From contig JBMNPJ010000002.1 of the NCBI GenBank assembly GCA_050943535.1, forward strand, positions 248,001 to 312,000: a stretch of DNA of 64,000 nt. The letters are read 5' to 3'. Under the pieces are notes generated by a model, which was not told the DNA's origin, made no database searches, and was given only the letters and a program-made list of their open reading frames with translations. Made by a program: the position numbers and the translations under genes. Source of the DNA: Massiliimalia sp050943535. GTDB lineage: Bacteria; Bacillota; Clostridia; Oscillospirales; Ruminococcaceae. Of the stretch, positions 1 to 8,025 are shown in pieces. The number at the start of each line of letters is the position of its first letter. The stretch's first letter is position 1.

Positions 1-121
1 ATTCTGTGTAAGAGTATTTATAATAGGCATGATTGTGATGCTGTGATATATTGCCATTTATTAGAATACGTAAATCGATAAAATTTTATTACAATTTTCG
101 TAAGGAAAGGGGCTTTTTATC

Positions 122-1174
122 ATGTTTGTACCAGATTATAAAAATTTAGAGCGGGCTGCCCGCAATCTTCCTACCCAGCGGATTCCGCTATATGAGCACA
201 ATATTTCTCCCACTTTTATGGAACGAATTGTAGGAGAAAAATTTGCAGATCTTCTGGCAGGTACTCCACAACAGAAACGCCGCTTTTTTGAGTATTATAA
301 TGGTTTTCAAAAAGATATGGGATATGATGCTGTGACCTTTGAATGCTGCGTAACAGAGATTCTGCCCGGAGGCGGCGCTTTGGGAAAACACAAAAAAGGT
401 GTGATTCAAACCCGAGAGGATTTTGAACGGTATCCTTGGGATAGCTTGTGCGAACGGTATTTTGAAACCTACGCAGAAGATTTTAAGGCACTGCGGGACA
501 CCATGCCAGATGGAATGCTGGCAGTAGGCGGTGTGGGAAACGGCGTGTTTGAATGTGTCCAGGATTTGGTGGGGTTAGAAGACTTGTGCTACATGAAGGT
601 GGATGATGAAGAGCTGTACCGGGATATGTTCCAAAAAGTGGGGGATGTGCTGGTTCAGATCTGGACACAGTTTTTGAAAGAATTCGGTGACTTATACTGT
701 GTATGCCGCTTTGGGGATGATTTGGGATTCCGCAGTTCTACACTGCTCCACAAGGATGATGTAAAAGAGCTGATTATCCCTCAGTACCGGAGAATTACCG
801 ATTTGGTTCACCAGCATGATAAACCGTTTTTACTCCATTCCTGCGGCTGTATTTTTCCGGTGATGGAAGAGCTGATTGAAACCGCTCAGATTGATGCGAA
901 ACATTCCAATGAGGATGCCATTTGTCCTTATGACAGATGGATCGAGGATTACGGCAGCCGGATTGGGAATTTCGGGGGACTGGATACCGACGCCTTGTGC
1001 GATGTGAATGATTGTGATCTGGATGCCTATACCCGCAGAGTGTTTGAGGTATGTGCTGCCAAAGGACATGGCATTGCCATTGGAAGCGGAAACTCTATTC
1101 CCGATTATGTCAGTGAAAAACGATATCTGCAGGCAATTCGGATTTTGAGAGAACTGCGGGGAGAAAGTATATAA
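122..1174 (+). CDS. URO-D family (uroporphyrinogen decarboxylase-like) methyltransferase protein
   Basis: The 350-residue product has the uroporphyrinogen decarboxylase fold signature seen in corrinoid or methyl-transfer proteins: an HSCG motif at about residues 239-242 (PFLLHSCGC) and the typical late glycine-rich IGSGNS segment. It lacks the porphyrin-binding N-terminal signature of true HemE, so I read it as a MtaA/CmuA-like methyltransferase rather than a haem enzyme; substrate unknown. The start is ATG 122, preceded by AAGGAAAGGGG at 101-112. The next gene (QueG-like Fe-S protein) begins 36 nt after the stop codon and probably shares the transcript, which would fit a cobalamin-linked process, but no corrinoid protein is encoded here. 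A second, distant URO-D-like gene lies at 38.4-39.6 kb. Confidence 0.8.
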   Translation: MFVPDYKNLERAARNLPTQRIPLYEHNISPTFMERIVGEKFADLLAGTPQQKRRFFEYYNGFQKDMGYDAVTFECCVTEILPGGGALGKHKKGVIQTREDFERYPWDSLCERYFETYAEDFKALRDTMPDGMLAVGGVGNGVFECVQDLVGLEDLCYMKVDDEELYRDMFQKVGDVLVQIWTQFLKEFGDLYCVCRFGDDLGFRSSTLLHKDDVKELIIPQYRRITDLVHQHDKPFLLHSCGCIFPVMEELIETAQIDAKHSNEDAICPYDRWIEDYGSRIGNFGGLDTDALCDVNDCDLDAYTRRVFEVCAAKGHGIAIGSGNSIPDYVSEKRYLQAIRILRELRGESI

Positions 1175-1210
1175 GAGAGTATTGTTGAAACAAAATGGAG
1201 GGATCATTGT

Positions 1211-1903
1211 ATGGTAGATAAGAAAATAGTAAAAGAAATAATGTTTTCTTTGGGAGCAGATTTGTGTGGTATTGCCAGTATTGATCGATTTGCGGATGCT
1301 CCGAAAGGATACCATCCTTTGGATGTTTTGCCTACATGTAAATCGGTGATTTCTTTTGGGTGCAGACTTCCAGTAGGGACGCTGACCTCGCAATCTCATG
1401 TGATATACACAAGGGTAAGAAATTCACTTGTTCCTAAAGTTGATGGAATTGCTCTTGATTTTTGTATAGAAATGGAGAAACATCATATTGTCTGTGTTCC
1501 TGTTCCTGCTAATGAAAGCCAGTGGGACAAAAATACGGGTAGATGGCGTTCTGTTGTTTCTCAAAAGCATGCGGCACAGGCTGCTGGGCTGGGCACAATT
1601 GGGAGGCATTCTTTGCTGATTACTCCAGAATTTGGTAGCATGATTTGGTTAGGCGCAGTCTTATGTGAATATGAATTTGAACCCGATTCATTAAAAGAAC
1701 CTGTTTGCACTAATTGCGACTTGTGCGTGAATATTTGTCCAGTTAATGCGCTGGAAACGCCGGAATTAAAACAACAAATTTGTTATGAATATGCCTTTGG
1801 CAACAGTGAAGAAGAACAAATTTGGCGAATTGCCTGCCATAAATGCAGAGATGTTTGTCCATATAATTTAGGAAGTAAAAATTCAATTCTTAAGAAAGGT
1901 TGA
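1211..1903 (+). CDS. QueG-like 4Fe-4S protein (epoxyqueuosine reductase-like)
   Basis: This 230-residue protein carries two ferredoxin-type clusters: C166-x2-C169-x2-C172-x3-C176-P, then C209-x2-C212-x3-C216-P. Before them lies a segment resembling QueG (GLGTIGRHSLLITPEFGS), which in epoxyqueuosine reductase forms part of the cobalamin domain. QueG proteins are usually over 300 residues, so this is a short relative and may not act on tRNA. It follows the URO-D-like gene by 36 nt and precedes the NUDIX gene by 27 nt, so a shared transcript is likely. The pairing of a URO-D-fold methyltransferase with a QueG-like reductase suggests corrinoid redox chemistry; this is inference. Start ATG 1211 follows GGAGG at 1198-1202. 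Confidence 0.75.
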   Translation: MVDKKIVKEIMFSLGADLCGIASIDRFADAPKGYHPLDVLPTCKSVISFGCRLPVGTLTSQSHVIYTRVRNSLVPKVDGIALDFCIEMEKHHIVCVPVPANESQWDKNTGRWRSVVSQKHAAQAAGLGTIGRHSLLITPEFGSMIWLGAVLCEYEFEPDSLKEPVCTNCDLCVNICPVNALETPELKQQICYEYAFGNSEEEQIWRIACHKCRDVCPYNLGSKNSILKKG

Positions 1904-1930
1904 ATATCGTAAAGAAGAAAGGATTAAAAG

Positions 1931-2407
1931 ATGGATATTTCTTTTACAGTAAAGGATCAAAAATTTAATTACAGGGTTTGTGGGATGATCATTCGTGACG
2001 GAAAGATCTTGGCAATGCGTGATGAGCGTTCTCCCTTCTATTATTTGCCGGGAGGCAGGGTGACAATAGGAGAGACAGCAGAAGATGCTGTGGTCCGAGA
2101 GATTCAGGAAGAGCTGGGGATCACTTCAAAAATTCTGCGGCCTTTGTGGCTGAATCAATCCTTTTTTACAGAAGATGTAGACAAACTTCGTTATCACGAA
2201 CTGTGTATTTATTTTTTGATGGATGTTTCTGGTACAGATCTTTTTTCTCGGGGAGAAGAATTTATATCCCGAGAGGGAGGGTGTACCCATCTATTTAAAT
2301 GGCTGGAATTTGAAAGACTGAAAGAAGAATATTTCTATCCGCTGTTTTTGAAAGAAAGTATTTTCCATCTTCCAAAAGAATTCACCATTCGAACTGAAAT
2401 TGAATAA
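1931..2407 (+). CDS. NUDIX hydrolase
   Basis: A complete NUDIX box is visible at residues 42-64 (G-x5-E-x7-REIQEELGI), the metal-binding signature of enzymes that hydrolyse nucleoside diphosphates linked to another group. At 158 residues it has the size of a single-domain family member. The substrate cannot be told from the sequence; house-cleaning of damaged nucleotides or NDP-sugar hydrolysis are both possible. ATG 1931 follows AAGAAAGGA at 1914-1922. It is the third gene of a likely 122-2407 operon and is followed at once by an intrinsic terminator. Confidence 0.9.
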   Translation: MDISFTVKDQKFNYRVCGMIIRDGKILAMRDERSPFYYLPGGRVTIGETAEDAVVREIQEELGITSKILRPLWLNQSFFTEDVDKLRYHELCIYFLMDVSGTDLFSRGEEFISREGGCTHLFKWLEFERLKEEYFYPLFLKESIFHLPKEFTIRTEIE

Positions 2408-2422
2408 AGGAGCAATGAAAAG

Positions 2423-2451
2423 CGGGAAATCGTAAAACGATTTCCCGTTTT
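2423..2451 (+). terminator. Intrinsic terminator after NUDIX gene
   Basis: An 11-bp perfect stem CGGGAAATCGT/ACGATTTCCCG with an AAA loop is followed by TTTT. It closes the 122-2407 gene group. Confidence 0.85.
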
Positions 2452-2589
2452 AACTTTGCAACACAAAATACTGTGTATGTCAGAGATATCAGTCAATCAC
2501 CGAAACAGATGATCTACGGCATGCATTCTACCAGTTGAGTCATCAATATTAATTGTTTCTCTTTCACTGACTAGTAGACATTGAAAAAA

Positions 2590-3447
2590 TTATGACTTCC
2601 ATACTTCTGCGGTTTCCCAAAAATCAGCGGGCAAAATAGGGCCGCCTGCTGTGGCGTCCTCACATCGGGAACAGTGGGATTCTCCGCAGTGGGTGATCTG
2701 AGGATTTTCTAAAATGGCTTGCTGACAAGCTTTTACCAGTTCTCGAGCAGGAAAACACCGCCAAAGGCTGTTGCCTACCATAATCGTGCGTTCATAAGGC
2801 TTTACCACAGACGACAAATGTTCAAATCCCTCGGAACAGCTCCCCACAGCCACTGGAATATTTTGTCCGTTTTTTCCCTTTGCCCAGCGGATAAACAAAG
2901 TTCTTCCTGCCAGCTGCTCGGCATAATGAATGATGGTTGCCTGATTTAAGGTGACTCCTGCCAGCAAAAGAAATCCATCCTGTTCGCACAGCATTCGAAG
3001 AGGGGCGTATACATCCTGGGCAGTTTGAGCCTGTGCCAGTTCTTTTGCGCCGTTTCCTACAGCAGTGAAAGAATTTAGGGGATGATCTCCCCGAAACGCA
3101 TCGTCCCGGTTGAGGAGATACTCCGGAAAAATACCCATATCTTCAGTAGAAATCGCTTTTCCTTTGCTAGAAAAAACTTCACAGCAGTGGGATTCTTCAT
3201 CTGTGAAAAAATCTTCTCCCATTCCGTTTCTGGGAGGAATCTGAGACAGGTCTGGCACTACAGAGAATTGATAGGAAAAGGTGGGAACTAAAATTGTGCA
3301 TTGGTTTTCCAGAAATGCTTCTGCAAGGGTGCGTGGCCCTTCTTCTACAGGTTCTCCAAACGATTTCATGGAGGAATGAATGCAGACTGTATGGCCGGAA
3401 AGTCCCAGTTTCTGGATAGCAGCTTTTAGGTCATTTTTGTGGATCAT
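2590..3447 (-). CDS. AAC(3)-family acetyltransferase (YokD-like)
   Basis: The 285-residue product belongs to the aminoglycoside 3-N-acetyltransferase (Antibiotic_NAT) family, which uses acetyl-CoA: the N-terminal HSSMKSFG motif and the internal DHPLNSFTAVG motif are both present. Many chromosomal members in Firmicutes are not proven resistance enzymes, so the natural acceptor is unknown and resistance should not be assumed. The start is ATG at 3447-3445, with AAAGGAG just upstream on the minus strand; an in-frame upstream ATG at 3492 has no ribosome site. The C-terminal tail holds a cysteine-rich patch (HCGESHCSRCEDA) that could bind metal and is not part of the catalytic core as I know it. 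Transcribed divergently from the lacI-like gene. Confidence 0.85.
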   Translation of the reverse strand: MIHKNDLKAAIQKLGLSGHTVCIHSSMKSFGEPVEEGPRTLAEAFLENQCTILVPTFSYQFSVVPDLSQIPPRNGMGEDFFTDEESHCCEVFSSKGKAISTEDMGIFPEYLLNRDDAFRGDHPLNSFTAVGNGAKELAQAQTAQDVYAPLRMLCEQDGFLLLAGVTLNQATIIHYAEQLAGRTLFIRWAKGKNGQNIPVAVGSCSEGFEHLSSVVKPYERTIMVGNSLWRCFPARELVKACQQAILENPQITHCGESHCSRCEDATAGGPILPADFWETAEVWKS

Positions 3448-3608
3448 AAAAATCTCCTTTCTGCTTTTGTAAAAGCAGGTGCTGGCGATCAATCGTTTTG
3501 ATGTTTCACCACGCAGTATGAATTAATCCCATCATAAGGTTTCAAGGATGATGTGTCAACAATATTTTTTCCAAAAAACAAGATGGATTTTTGTGGGATA
3601 TTGCGGGG

Positions 3609-3657
3609 TTGCATTTTGGGAGCAGGAAACGTATAATCAAAATTGTAAGCACTTACA
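3609..3657 (+). promoter_or_regulatory. Promoter and LacI-type operator for regulator-uxaC operon
   Basis: A sigma-A promoter TTGCAT (3609-3614), 17-nt spacer, TATAAT (3632-3637) is followed by the near-palindrome TGTAAGCACTTACA at 3644-3657, which matches the shape of LacI/GalR and cre operators. It covers the expected transcription start, so repression by the encoded regulator (autoregulation) or by CcpA is likely. Confidence 0.75.
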
Positions 3658-3678
3658 TTTTTGAAAGGAGGAGGATGG

Positions 3679-4683
3679 GTGAATATTTATGATATCGCCA
3701 AACTGTCCGGAGTTTCTATTGCTACCGTATCCCGGGTGCTTAATGGAAGCCAAAAGGTCAGTGAAAAAACCCGGCGCCGGGTGGAGGCGGTGATCCAGGA
3801 ACAAGCGTATACCCCCAATGTATTTGCCAGGGGATTGGGACTGGATTCCATGAAGATGGTAGGGGTATTGTGCACCGATGTTGCCGATCCTTTTTTTGCC
3901 TGTGCTGTATCCGTGCTGGAACAGCAGCTGAAACATAGAGGATATACGCCCATGCTTTTTTGTACGGGAAATGAACTCCGGGGAAAGCAAGAAGCGGTAG
4001 AAGTACTGCTGGAAAAACGAGTGGACGCAATGGTGCTGGTAGGTTCGCCGTTTCGGGAACAAACAGATAATCAGCACATTGAAAAGGCGGCTCAGACTGT
4101 ACCGGTGATCGTGGTAAACGGTCTTTTGCAGGCACCCAACGTTTACTGTGTTGTTTGTGATGAATGCAGGGCGGTATATGAAAACACCATCCATCTAATC
4201 CAGCAGGGACATCGTCGGATTTTGTACTGCTATGATGTAACCACCTACAGCGGGCTGCAAAAACTGGCAGGCTATCAAAAAGCTCTTGCGGAAATGGAAA
4301 TCCCATGGGACGATTCTCTGGTGGTGCAGGTTCCAAAATCTTTTCCAAAAATTTACGAAAAGATTGGACAGATACATAAAGAACAGTGGTTTGATGCCGC
4401 CGAAGCCTCCGAAGATTATCTGGCTGCTGGAATCCTGAAAGTGGTTGGGGATACGGTTCCGGTGATTGGATTTAATAATTCTGTCATTGGAGAATGCACC
4501 ACTCCCGCCTTATCCAGCGTTGACAATCGGGTAGAGGAGTTGTGTATTCAGGCAATTCAGCTGTTGGAAAATTTGTTTCAAGGGAAATCTTGTTCCAGTG
4601 TAATCACATTGGATCCTGTGTTTGTGCAAAGGGAAAGCTGCCGGTTTGAAACCGGAGAAATTGCAGATAAAGAAAACACTTGA
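3679..4683 (+). CDS. LacI family transcriptional regulator
   Basis: A 334-residue regulator with the LacI helix-turn-helix at the N-terminus (IYDIAKLSGVSIATVSRVLN) and a periplasmic-binding-protein-like effector domain. I choose GTG 3679 because AAAGGAGGAGG (3664-3674) lies 4-5 nt before it; the in-frame TTG 3661 would put the ribosome site inside the gene. The uxaC gene starts 25 nt after the stop, so this is probably the local regulator of hexuronate use, responding to a uronate or a derived phosphate. The operator at 3644-3657 suggests that it controls its own operon. Confidence 0.9.
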   Translation: MNIYDIAKLSGVSIATVSRVLNGSQKVSEKTRRRVEAVIQEQAYTPNVFARGLGLDSMKMVGVLCTDVADPFFACAVSVLEQQLKHRGYTPMLFCTGNELRGKQEAVEVLLEKRVDAMVLVGSPFREQTDNQHIEKAAQTVPVIVVNGLLQAPNVYCVVCDECRAVYENTIHLIQQGHRRILYCYDVTTYSGLQKLAGYQKALAEMEIPWDDSLVVQVPKSFPKIYEKIGQIHKEQWFDAAEASEDYLAAGILKVVGDTVPVIGFNNSVIGECTTPALSSVDNRVEELCIQAIQLLENLFQGKSCSSVITLDPVFVQRESCRFETGEIADKENT

Positions 4684-4708
4684 GTTTGAGAAAGGAATGA
4701 ACCATAAC

Positions 4709-6109
4709 ATGAAATCATTTATGGATGAAGATTTTTTATTGACCACAGAAACAGCAAAGCGGTTGTATCACGATTATGCGGAAGCTATGCCGATTATCGA
4801 TTATCACTGCCACATTGATCCTCAGCAGATTGCAGAAGATCATCAGTTTTCAGATATTGCGGAAGCTTGGCTGGGTGGAGACCACTACAAATGGCGGGCA
4901 ATCCGTTCCAATGGGATCGAGGAAGAAGAAATTACCGGCAGTGCTCCTGCCAGAGTGAAGTTTCAAAGATGGGCAGAAACCATGCCTAAAGCAGTGGGAA
5001 ATCCCTTGTATCATTGGACCCATTTGGAATTAAAACGGTATTTTGACGTATCTTTGCCACTGAATGGGGATACTGCTAAGACTATTTGGAATCAGTGCAA
5101 TGAAAAACTGCAGCAAAAAGATTTTTCTGTGCGGGGGATTATCAAAAAATCTAATGTAGAGGTGATCTGTACTACCGATGACCCTGCCGATTCTTTGATC
5201 TGGCATCAGAAAATACGGGAAGACAGTGGCTTTTCTGTGAAAGTACTGCCGGCGTTTCGTCCAGACCAGGCAGTGAATCTGGAAAAACCGGGATTTTTGG
5301 ATTACTTAACCCGTTTGGGAAATGCAGTAGGGTATGAGCTGGATTCTGCTCAAAAAGTAATGGATGCCCTGAAACAGCGGTTAAATTATTTTGTGGAAAA
5401 TGGATGCAAAGTCTCTGACCATGGATTGGATCAAGTTCCCTGTGAAGATTGGAATATGGAATCTGTAGAACAGATTTTTCAAAAGCGCCTGGCAGAACAG
5501 CCTCTGACGCAAAAAGAAGCAGATCAGTATAAAACAGCAGTGTTGTCTGTGCTGGCAAAAGAATACCACCGTCTGGGAATTGTCATGCAGATTCACTACG
5601 GCGCTCAGCGAAATCTGAATACCAGACTGTATGAAAAATTAGGTCCGGATACTGGGTTTGATGCTATTCAGCCAGTTTCCTGCGCAGCGGGACTGAGCAG
5701 ATTTTTAGATGCTCTGGATCGTCAGAACAGTTTGCCGAAAACCATTCTCTATTCTTTGAATCCTCATGACAATGAACTGCTGGGCAGCATCATCGGTGCA
5801 TTTCAGGGAACGGAAGTTCCCGGAAAGGTACAGCTGGGAAGTGCTTGGTGGTACAATGACCATAAAACCGGCATGACAAAACAGCTGACCGATTTGGCAA
5901 ACCTTTCTCTGCTGGGGAATTTTGTAGGAATGCTTACCGATTCCCGCAGTTTTCTGTCCTACACCCGTCACGAATATTTCCGCCGCATTCTATGCGAACT
6001 GTTAGGAAGCTGGGCAGAAAACGGAGAATGCCCCTGTGATTTGGAATGGCTTGGTAAAATGGTTCAGGATATTTCTTATTACAATGCAAAACGATATTTT
6101 GGGTTTTGA
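4709..6109 (+). CDS. uxaC: Glucuronate isomerase
   Basis: UxaC isomerises D-glucuronate to D-fructuronate (and galacturonate to tagaturonate), the first cytoplasmic step of hexuronate breakdown. The metal-binding motif DYHCHIDP is at residues 30-37 of the chosen reading, and length (466 aa) equals that of known UxaC proteins. ATG 4709 is chosen: AAAGGA at 4691-4696 directly abuts the in-frame ATG 4697, which leaves no spacing, whereas 4709 has 12 nt. Upstream residues of the longer frame overlap lacI and look non-native. No uxaB, uxuA, kdgK or kdgA is present nearby, so the rest of the pathway must lie elsewhere. Confidence 0.95.
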   Translation: MKSFMDEDFLLTTETAKRLYHDYAEAMPIIDYHCHIDPQQIAEDHQFSDIAEAWLGGDHYKWRAIRSNGIEEEEITGSAPARVKFQRWAETMPKAVGNPLYHWTHLELKRYFDVSLPLNGDTAKTIWNQCNEKLQQKDFSVRGIIKKSNVEVICTTDDPADSLIWHQKIREDSGFSVKVLPAFRPDQAVNLEKPGFLDYLTRLGNAVGYELDSAQKVMDALKQRLNYFVENGCKVSDHGLDQVPCEDWNMESVEQIFQKRLAEQPLTQKEADQYKTAVLSVLAKEYHRLGIVMQIHYGAQRNLNTRLYEKLGPDTGFDAIQPVSCAAGLSRFLDALDRQNSLPKTILYSLNPHDNELLGSIIGAFQGTEVPGKVQLGSAWWYNDHKTGMTKQLTDLANLSLLGNFVGMLTDSRSFLSYTRHEYFRRILCELLGSWAENGECPCDLEWLGKMVQDISYYNAKRYFGF

Positions 6110-6115
6110 ACATTA

Positions 6116-6162
6116 AAAACAGTTGACCTTGCAGTTTAAAATACTGCAAGGTCAACTGTTTT
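6116..6162 (+). terminator. Intrinsic terminator after uxaC
   Basis: A perfect 20-bp inverted repeat (6116-6135 with 6143-6162, loop TTAAAAT) ends in TTTT. With an A-tract on the left arm it could work in both directions. Confidence 0.9.
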
Positions 6163-6230
6163 CATATGACAGAAACAATATATCTTTTAATTGAGGTATC
6201 GCCTCTGCGATTTGTTTTGTTAGAATTTAA

Positions 6231-6280
6231 GTTTTATTCGAATAAAACAAAAAACCAGAAAAGCAAAGCTTTTCTGGTTT
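6231..6280 (-). terminator. Terminator of tRNA-Leu pair, with adjoining palindrome
   Basis: On the minus strand the inverted repeat AAAACCAGAAAAGC (6251-6264) / GCTTTTCTGGTTTT (6267-6280) is followed by a T-run and then by a perfect 18-bp palindrome GTTTTATTCGAATAAAAC at 6231-6248. The first hairpin sits directly beside the 3' CCA end of the tRNA and is a convincing intrinsic terminator; the role of the second palindrome is unclear. Confidence 0.8.
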
Positions 6281-6367
6281 TGGTGCGGGGGATGGGACTT
6301 GAACCCACACAGTATTGCTACCACTAGAACCTGAATCTAGCGCGTCTGCCAATTCCGCCACCTCCGC
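6281..6367 (-). tRNA. tRNA-Leu (anticodon CAG)
   Basis: Read on the minus strand this is an 87-nt class II tRNA with 3' CCA encoded (6281-6283), D-arm AATTGGCAGACGC, anticodon stem CTAGA/TCTAG around loop TTCAGGT (anticodon CAG), a long variable arm and the T-arm GGGTTCAAGTCCC. The acceptor stem GCGGAGG pairs with CCCCCGC except for one A-C mismatch at the fifth pair. It is second in the pair transcribed from the promoter at 6500-6528. Confidence 0.93.
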
Positions 6368-6402
6368 GTAGGCGACAGGCTAAAAACTTAACCTGTCGGA
6401 AT

Positions 6403-6489
6403 TGGTGCCGGTGGTCGGACTCGAACCGACACGGTATTGCTACCAATGGATTTTGAGTCCATCACGTCTGCCAATTCCATCACACCGGC
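6403..6489 (-). tRNA. tRNA-Leu (anticodon CAA)
   Basis: An 87-nt class II tRNA on the minus strand, with encoded CCA (6403-6405), acceptor GCCGGTG/CACCGGC, anticodon stem ATGGA/TCCAT around loop CTCAAAA (anticodon CAA, codon UUG) and T-arm TCGGTTCGAGTCCGA. The 35-nt spacer to the next tRNA holds a short inverted repeat (CGACAGG/CCTGTCG), perhaps a processing hairpin. Confidence 0.94.
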
Positions 6490-6499
6490 GACAATAGTT

Positions 6500-6528
6500 A
6501 TTATACGCGATTCAACCTATAATGTCAA
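6500..6528 (-). promoter_or_regulatory. Consensus sigma-A promoter for the tRNA-Leu pair
   Basis: On the minus strand TTGACA (6528-6523), a 17-nt spacer and TATAAT (6505-6500) match consensus at all twelve positions. The -10 hexamer ends 11 nt before the first tRNA base, as expected for a stable-RNA promoter. Confidence 0.92.
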
Positions 6529-6766
6529 CAACTTTTTTTACAATCTACTGTTTTTATAATTATTTATAACATTATTGCTTGATTTTGTAATATTTGGTTA
6601 TTTTTGAGAGTTTTTCAAACAATATTGCAAGTTTATGAGACTTTAAAAATTTTTTAGGAGAAGTTATGAAATGGGAAAAAGAGTTTGCAAAACCAGATTT
6701 ACCATTGTATAATGAATCTTGAAAGACAAGTATTTGTCTGTGAAATTAGAAAAGAGGTTTATAATT

Positions 6767-7141
6767 ATGTTAAAAGTAACAAGTACTGAAAAAGCACCAG
6801 CAGCAATCGGCCCTTATTCTCAGGCTGTTGCCTGCGGAAATCTGTTATTTACATCTGGTCAGATTCCGATTGATCCTGCTACCGGCAATTTGGTAGAAGG
6901 GGATATCTCTGTTCAGGCAGAACAGGTTATGAAAAATCTGGGTGCAGTTTTGGAAGCTTCCGGAACCAGCTTTGAAAAAGCAATCAAAACCACCTGCTTT
7001 TTGAGCAACATGGATGACTTTGGTGCATTTAATGAAGTATACGCAAAATATTTTGTCAATAAACCAGCTCGTTCCTGTGTAGCTGTAAAAACTTTGCCAA
7101 AAAATGTTTTGTGCGAAGTAGAAGTAATTGCAGAATTATAA
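6767..7141 (+). CDS. ridA: RidA family enamine/imine deaminase
   Basis: RidA hydrolyses reactive 2-aminoacrylate-type enamines released by PLP enzymes. The 124-residue product shows the family hallmarks: GPYSQAV near the N-terminus, SGQIPIDP in the middle, the substrate-binding arginine in ARSCVAVKTLP and the glutamate in CEVEVIAEL at the end. The start ATG 6767 is preceded by AAAAGAGG at about 6750-6757; an earlier ATG at 6719 lacks a ribosome site. It is a single-gene unit with its own terminator. Confidence 0.95.
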   Translation: MLKVTSTEKAPAAIGPYSQAVACGNLLFTSGQIPIDPATGNLVEGDISVQAEQVMKNLGAVLEASGTSFEKAIKTTCFLSNMDDFGAFNEVYAKYFVNKPARSCVAVKTLPKNVLCEVEVIAEL

Positions 7142-7153
7142 GTTTTGCGGATA

Positions 7154-7195
7154 AAAAAGGAGTGCTGCAAGCTTTGTGATGCAGCACTCCTTTTT
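7154..7195 (+). terminator. Intrinsic terminator after ridA
   Basis: A 16-bp stem (7154-7169 with 7180-7195, core GGAGTGCTGCA/TGCAGCACTCC) ends in TTTTT; the A-rich left arm suggests it could work in both directions. Confidence 0.9.
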
Positions 7196-7274
7196 CATAA
7201 AGTGAAACCTGGTTTGAAAGATCTATGCGATATGGATCTTTTGATTTCTGCTTAGAGTAGAGAGGGAATAAGCG

Positions 7275-8024
7275 ATGAAAGATTTTATTTTAGAAGCTTG
7301 TGTGGATTCGGTAGAATCTGCCTGCGCCGCAGCCAATGGAGGCGCTACTCGTTTGGAATTGTGCGGGAATTTACTCATTGGGGGAACCACACCCAGCCAG
7401 TTTTTGTTTGAACAAGTTCAAAGGGAATGTTCCATCCCAATTCATGTATTGATTCGTCCCCGCTTTGGAGATTTTTGTTACAGCGATTGGGAATTTGATG
7501 TCATTCGGCAGGAAGTAGCTTTGTTTCGCAGATTAGGGGCAAACGGAGTGGTAATCGGTGTTTTAATGCCGGATGGTACGCTGGATGAACCTCGGATGAA
7601 AATTTTGATGGAGGAAGCACAGGGAATGTCCGTGACTTTGCACCGGGCATTTGACGTGTGTGCAGATCCGTGGCAGGCGCTGGAAACTGCAAAACGGCTG
7701 GGGATCAACACCATATTAACTTCCGGCCAGGCAGATACCTGTTTACATGGAATTCATTTGTTGGCACAGCTTCATGAGAAAGCAGAACATCAGATAGATA
7801 TTCTGGCAGGTGCGGGAATCTCCGCCGAAGCTATTGAGGTATTGCGTCCGGCTACAGGAATCAGCTCTTACCATATGTCCGGAAAGATTGTTCGTGACAG
7901 TTCCATGCAATATCGGAAACCGGGTGTCAATATGGGGCTTCCATCTTTCAGTGAATATGAACTGTGGCAGACAGATGAGCAAAAAATCGCTCACGCCAGA
8001 AAGGTTCTGGAACAACTGGACTGA
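7275..8024 (+). CDS. cutC: CutC family protein (copper homeostasis)
   Basis: The 249-residue product is a CutC TIM-barrel protein: it begins LEACVDSVESACAAANGGA and contains GGTTPS, HVLIRPR and THRAFD-type (TLHRAFDVC) motifs conserved in the family. CutC has been linked to copper handling, but its enzymatic role is unproven. Start ATG 7275 follows AGAGAGGGA at about 7259-7267. The gene stands alone and converges on the pseudouridine synthase gene with one base between the two stop codons (8024/8026), so no terminator separates them. Confidence 0.93.
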   Translation: MKDFILEACVDSVESACAAANGGATRLELCGNLLIGGTTPSQFLFEQVQRECSIPIHVLIRPRFGDFCYSDWEFDVIRQEVALFRRLGANGVVIGVLMPDGTLDEPRMKILMEEAQGMSVTLHRAFDVCADPWQALETAKRLGINTILTSGQADTCLHGIHLLAQLHEKAEHQIDILAGAGISAEAIEVLRPATGISSYHMSGKIVRDSSMQYRKPGVNMGLPSFSEYELWQTDEQKIAHARKVLEQLD

Positions 8025-8025
8025 C

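Noticed and set aside
2590..3447. Calling the AAC(3)-like gene a proven aminoglycoside-resistance gene
   Set aside because: Only family motifs are visible; many chromosomal members have no shown resistance activity and there is no mobile context.
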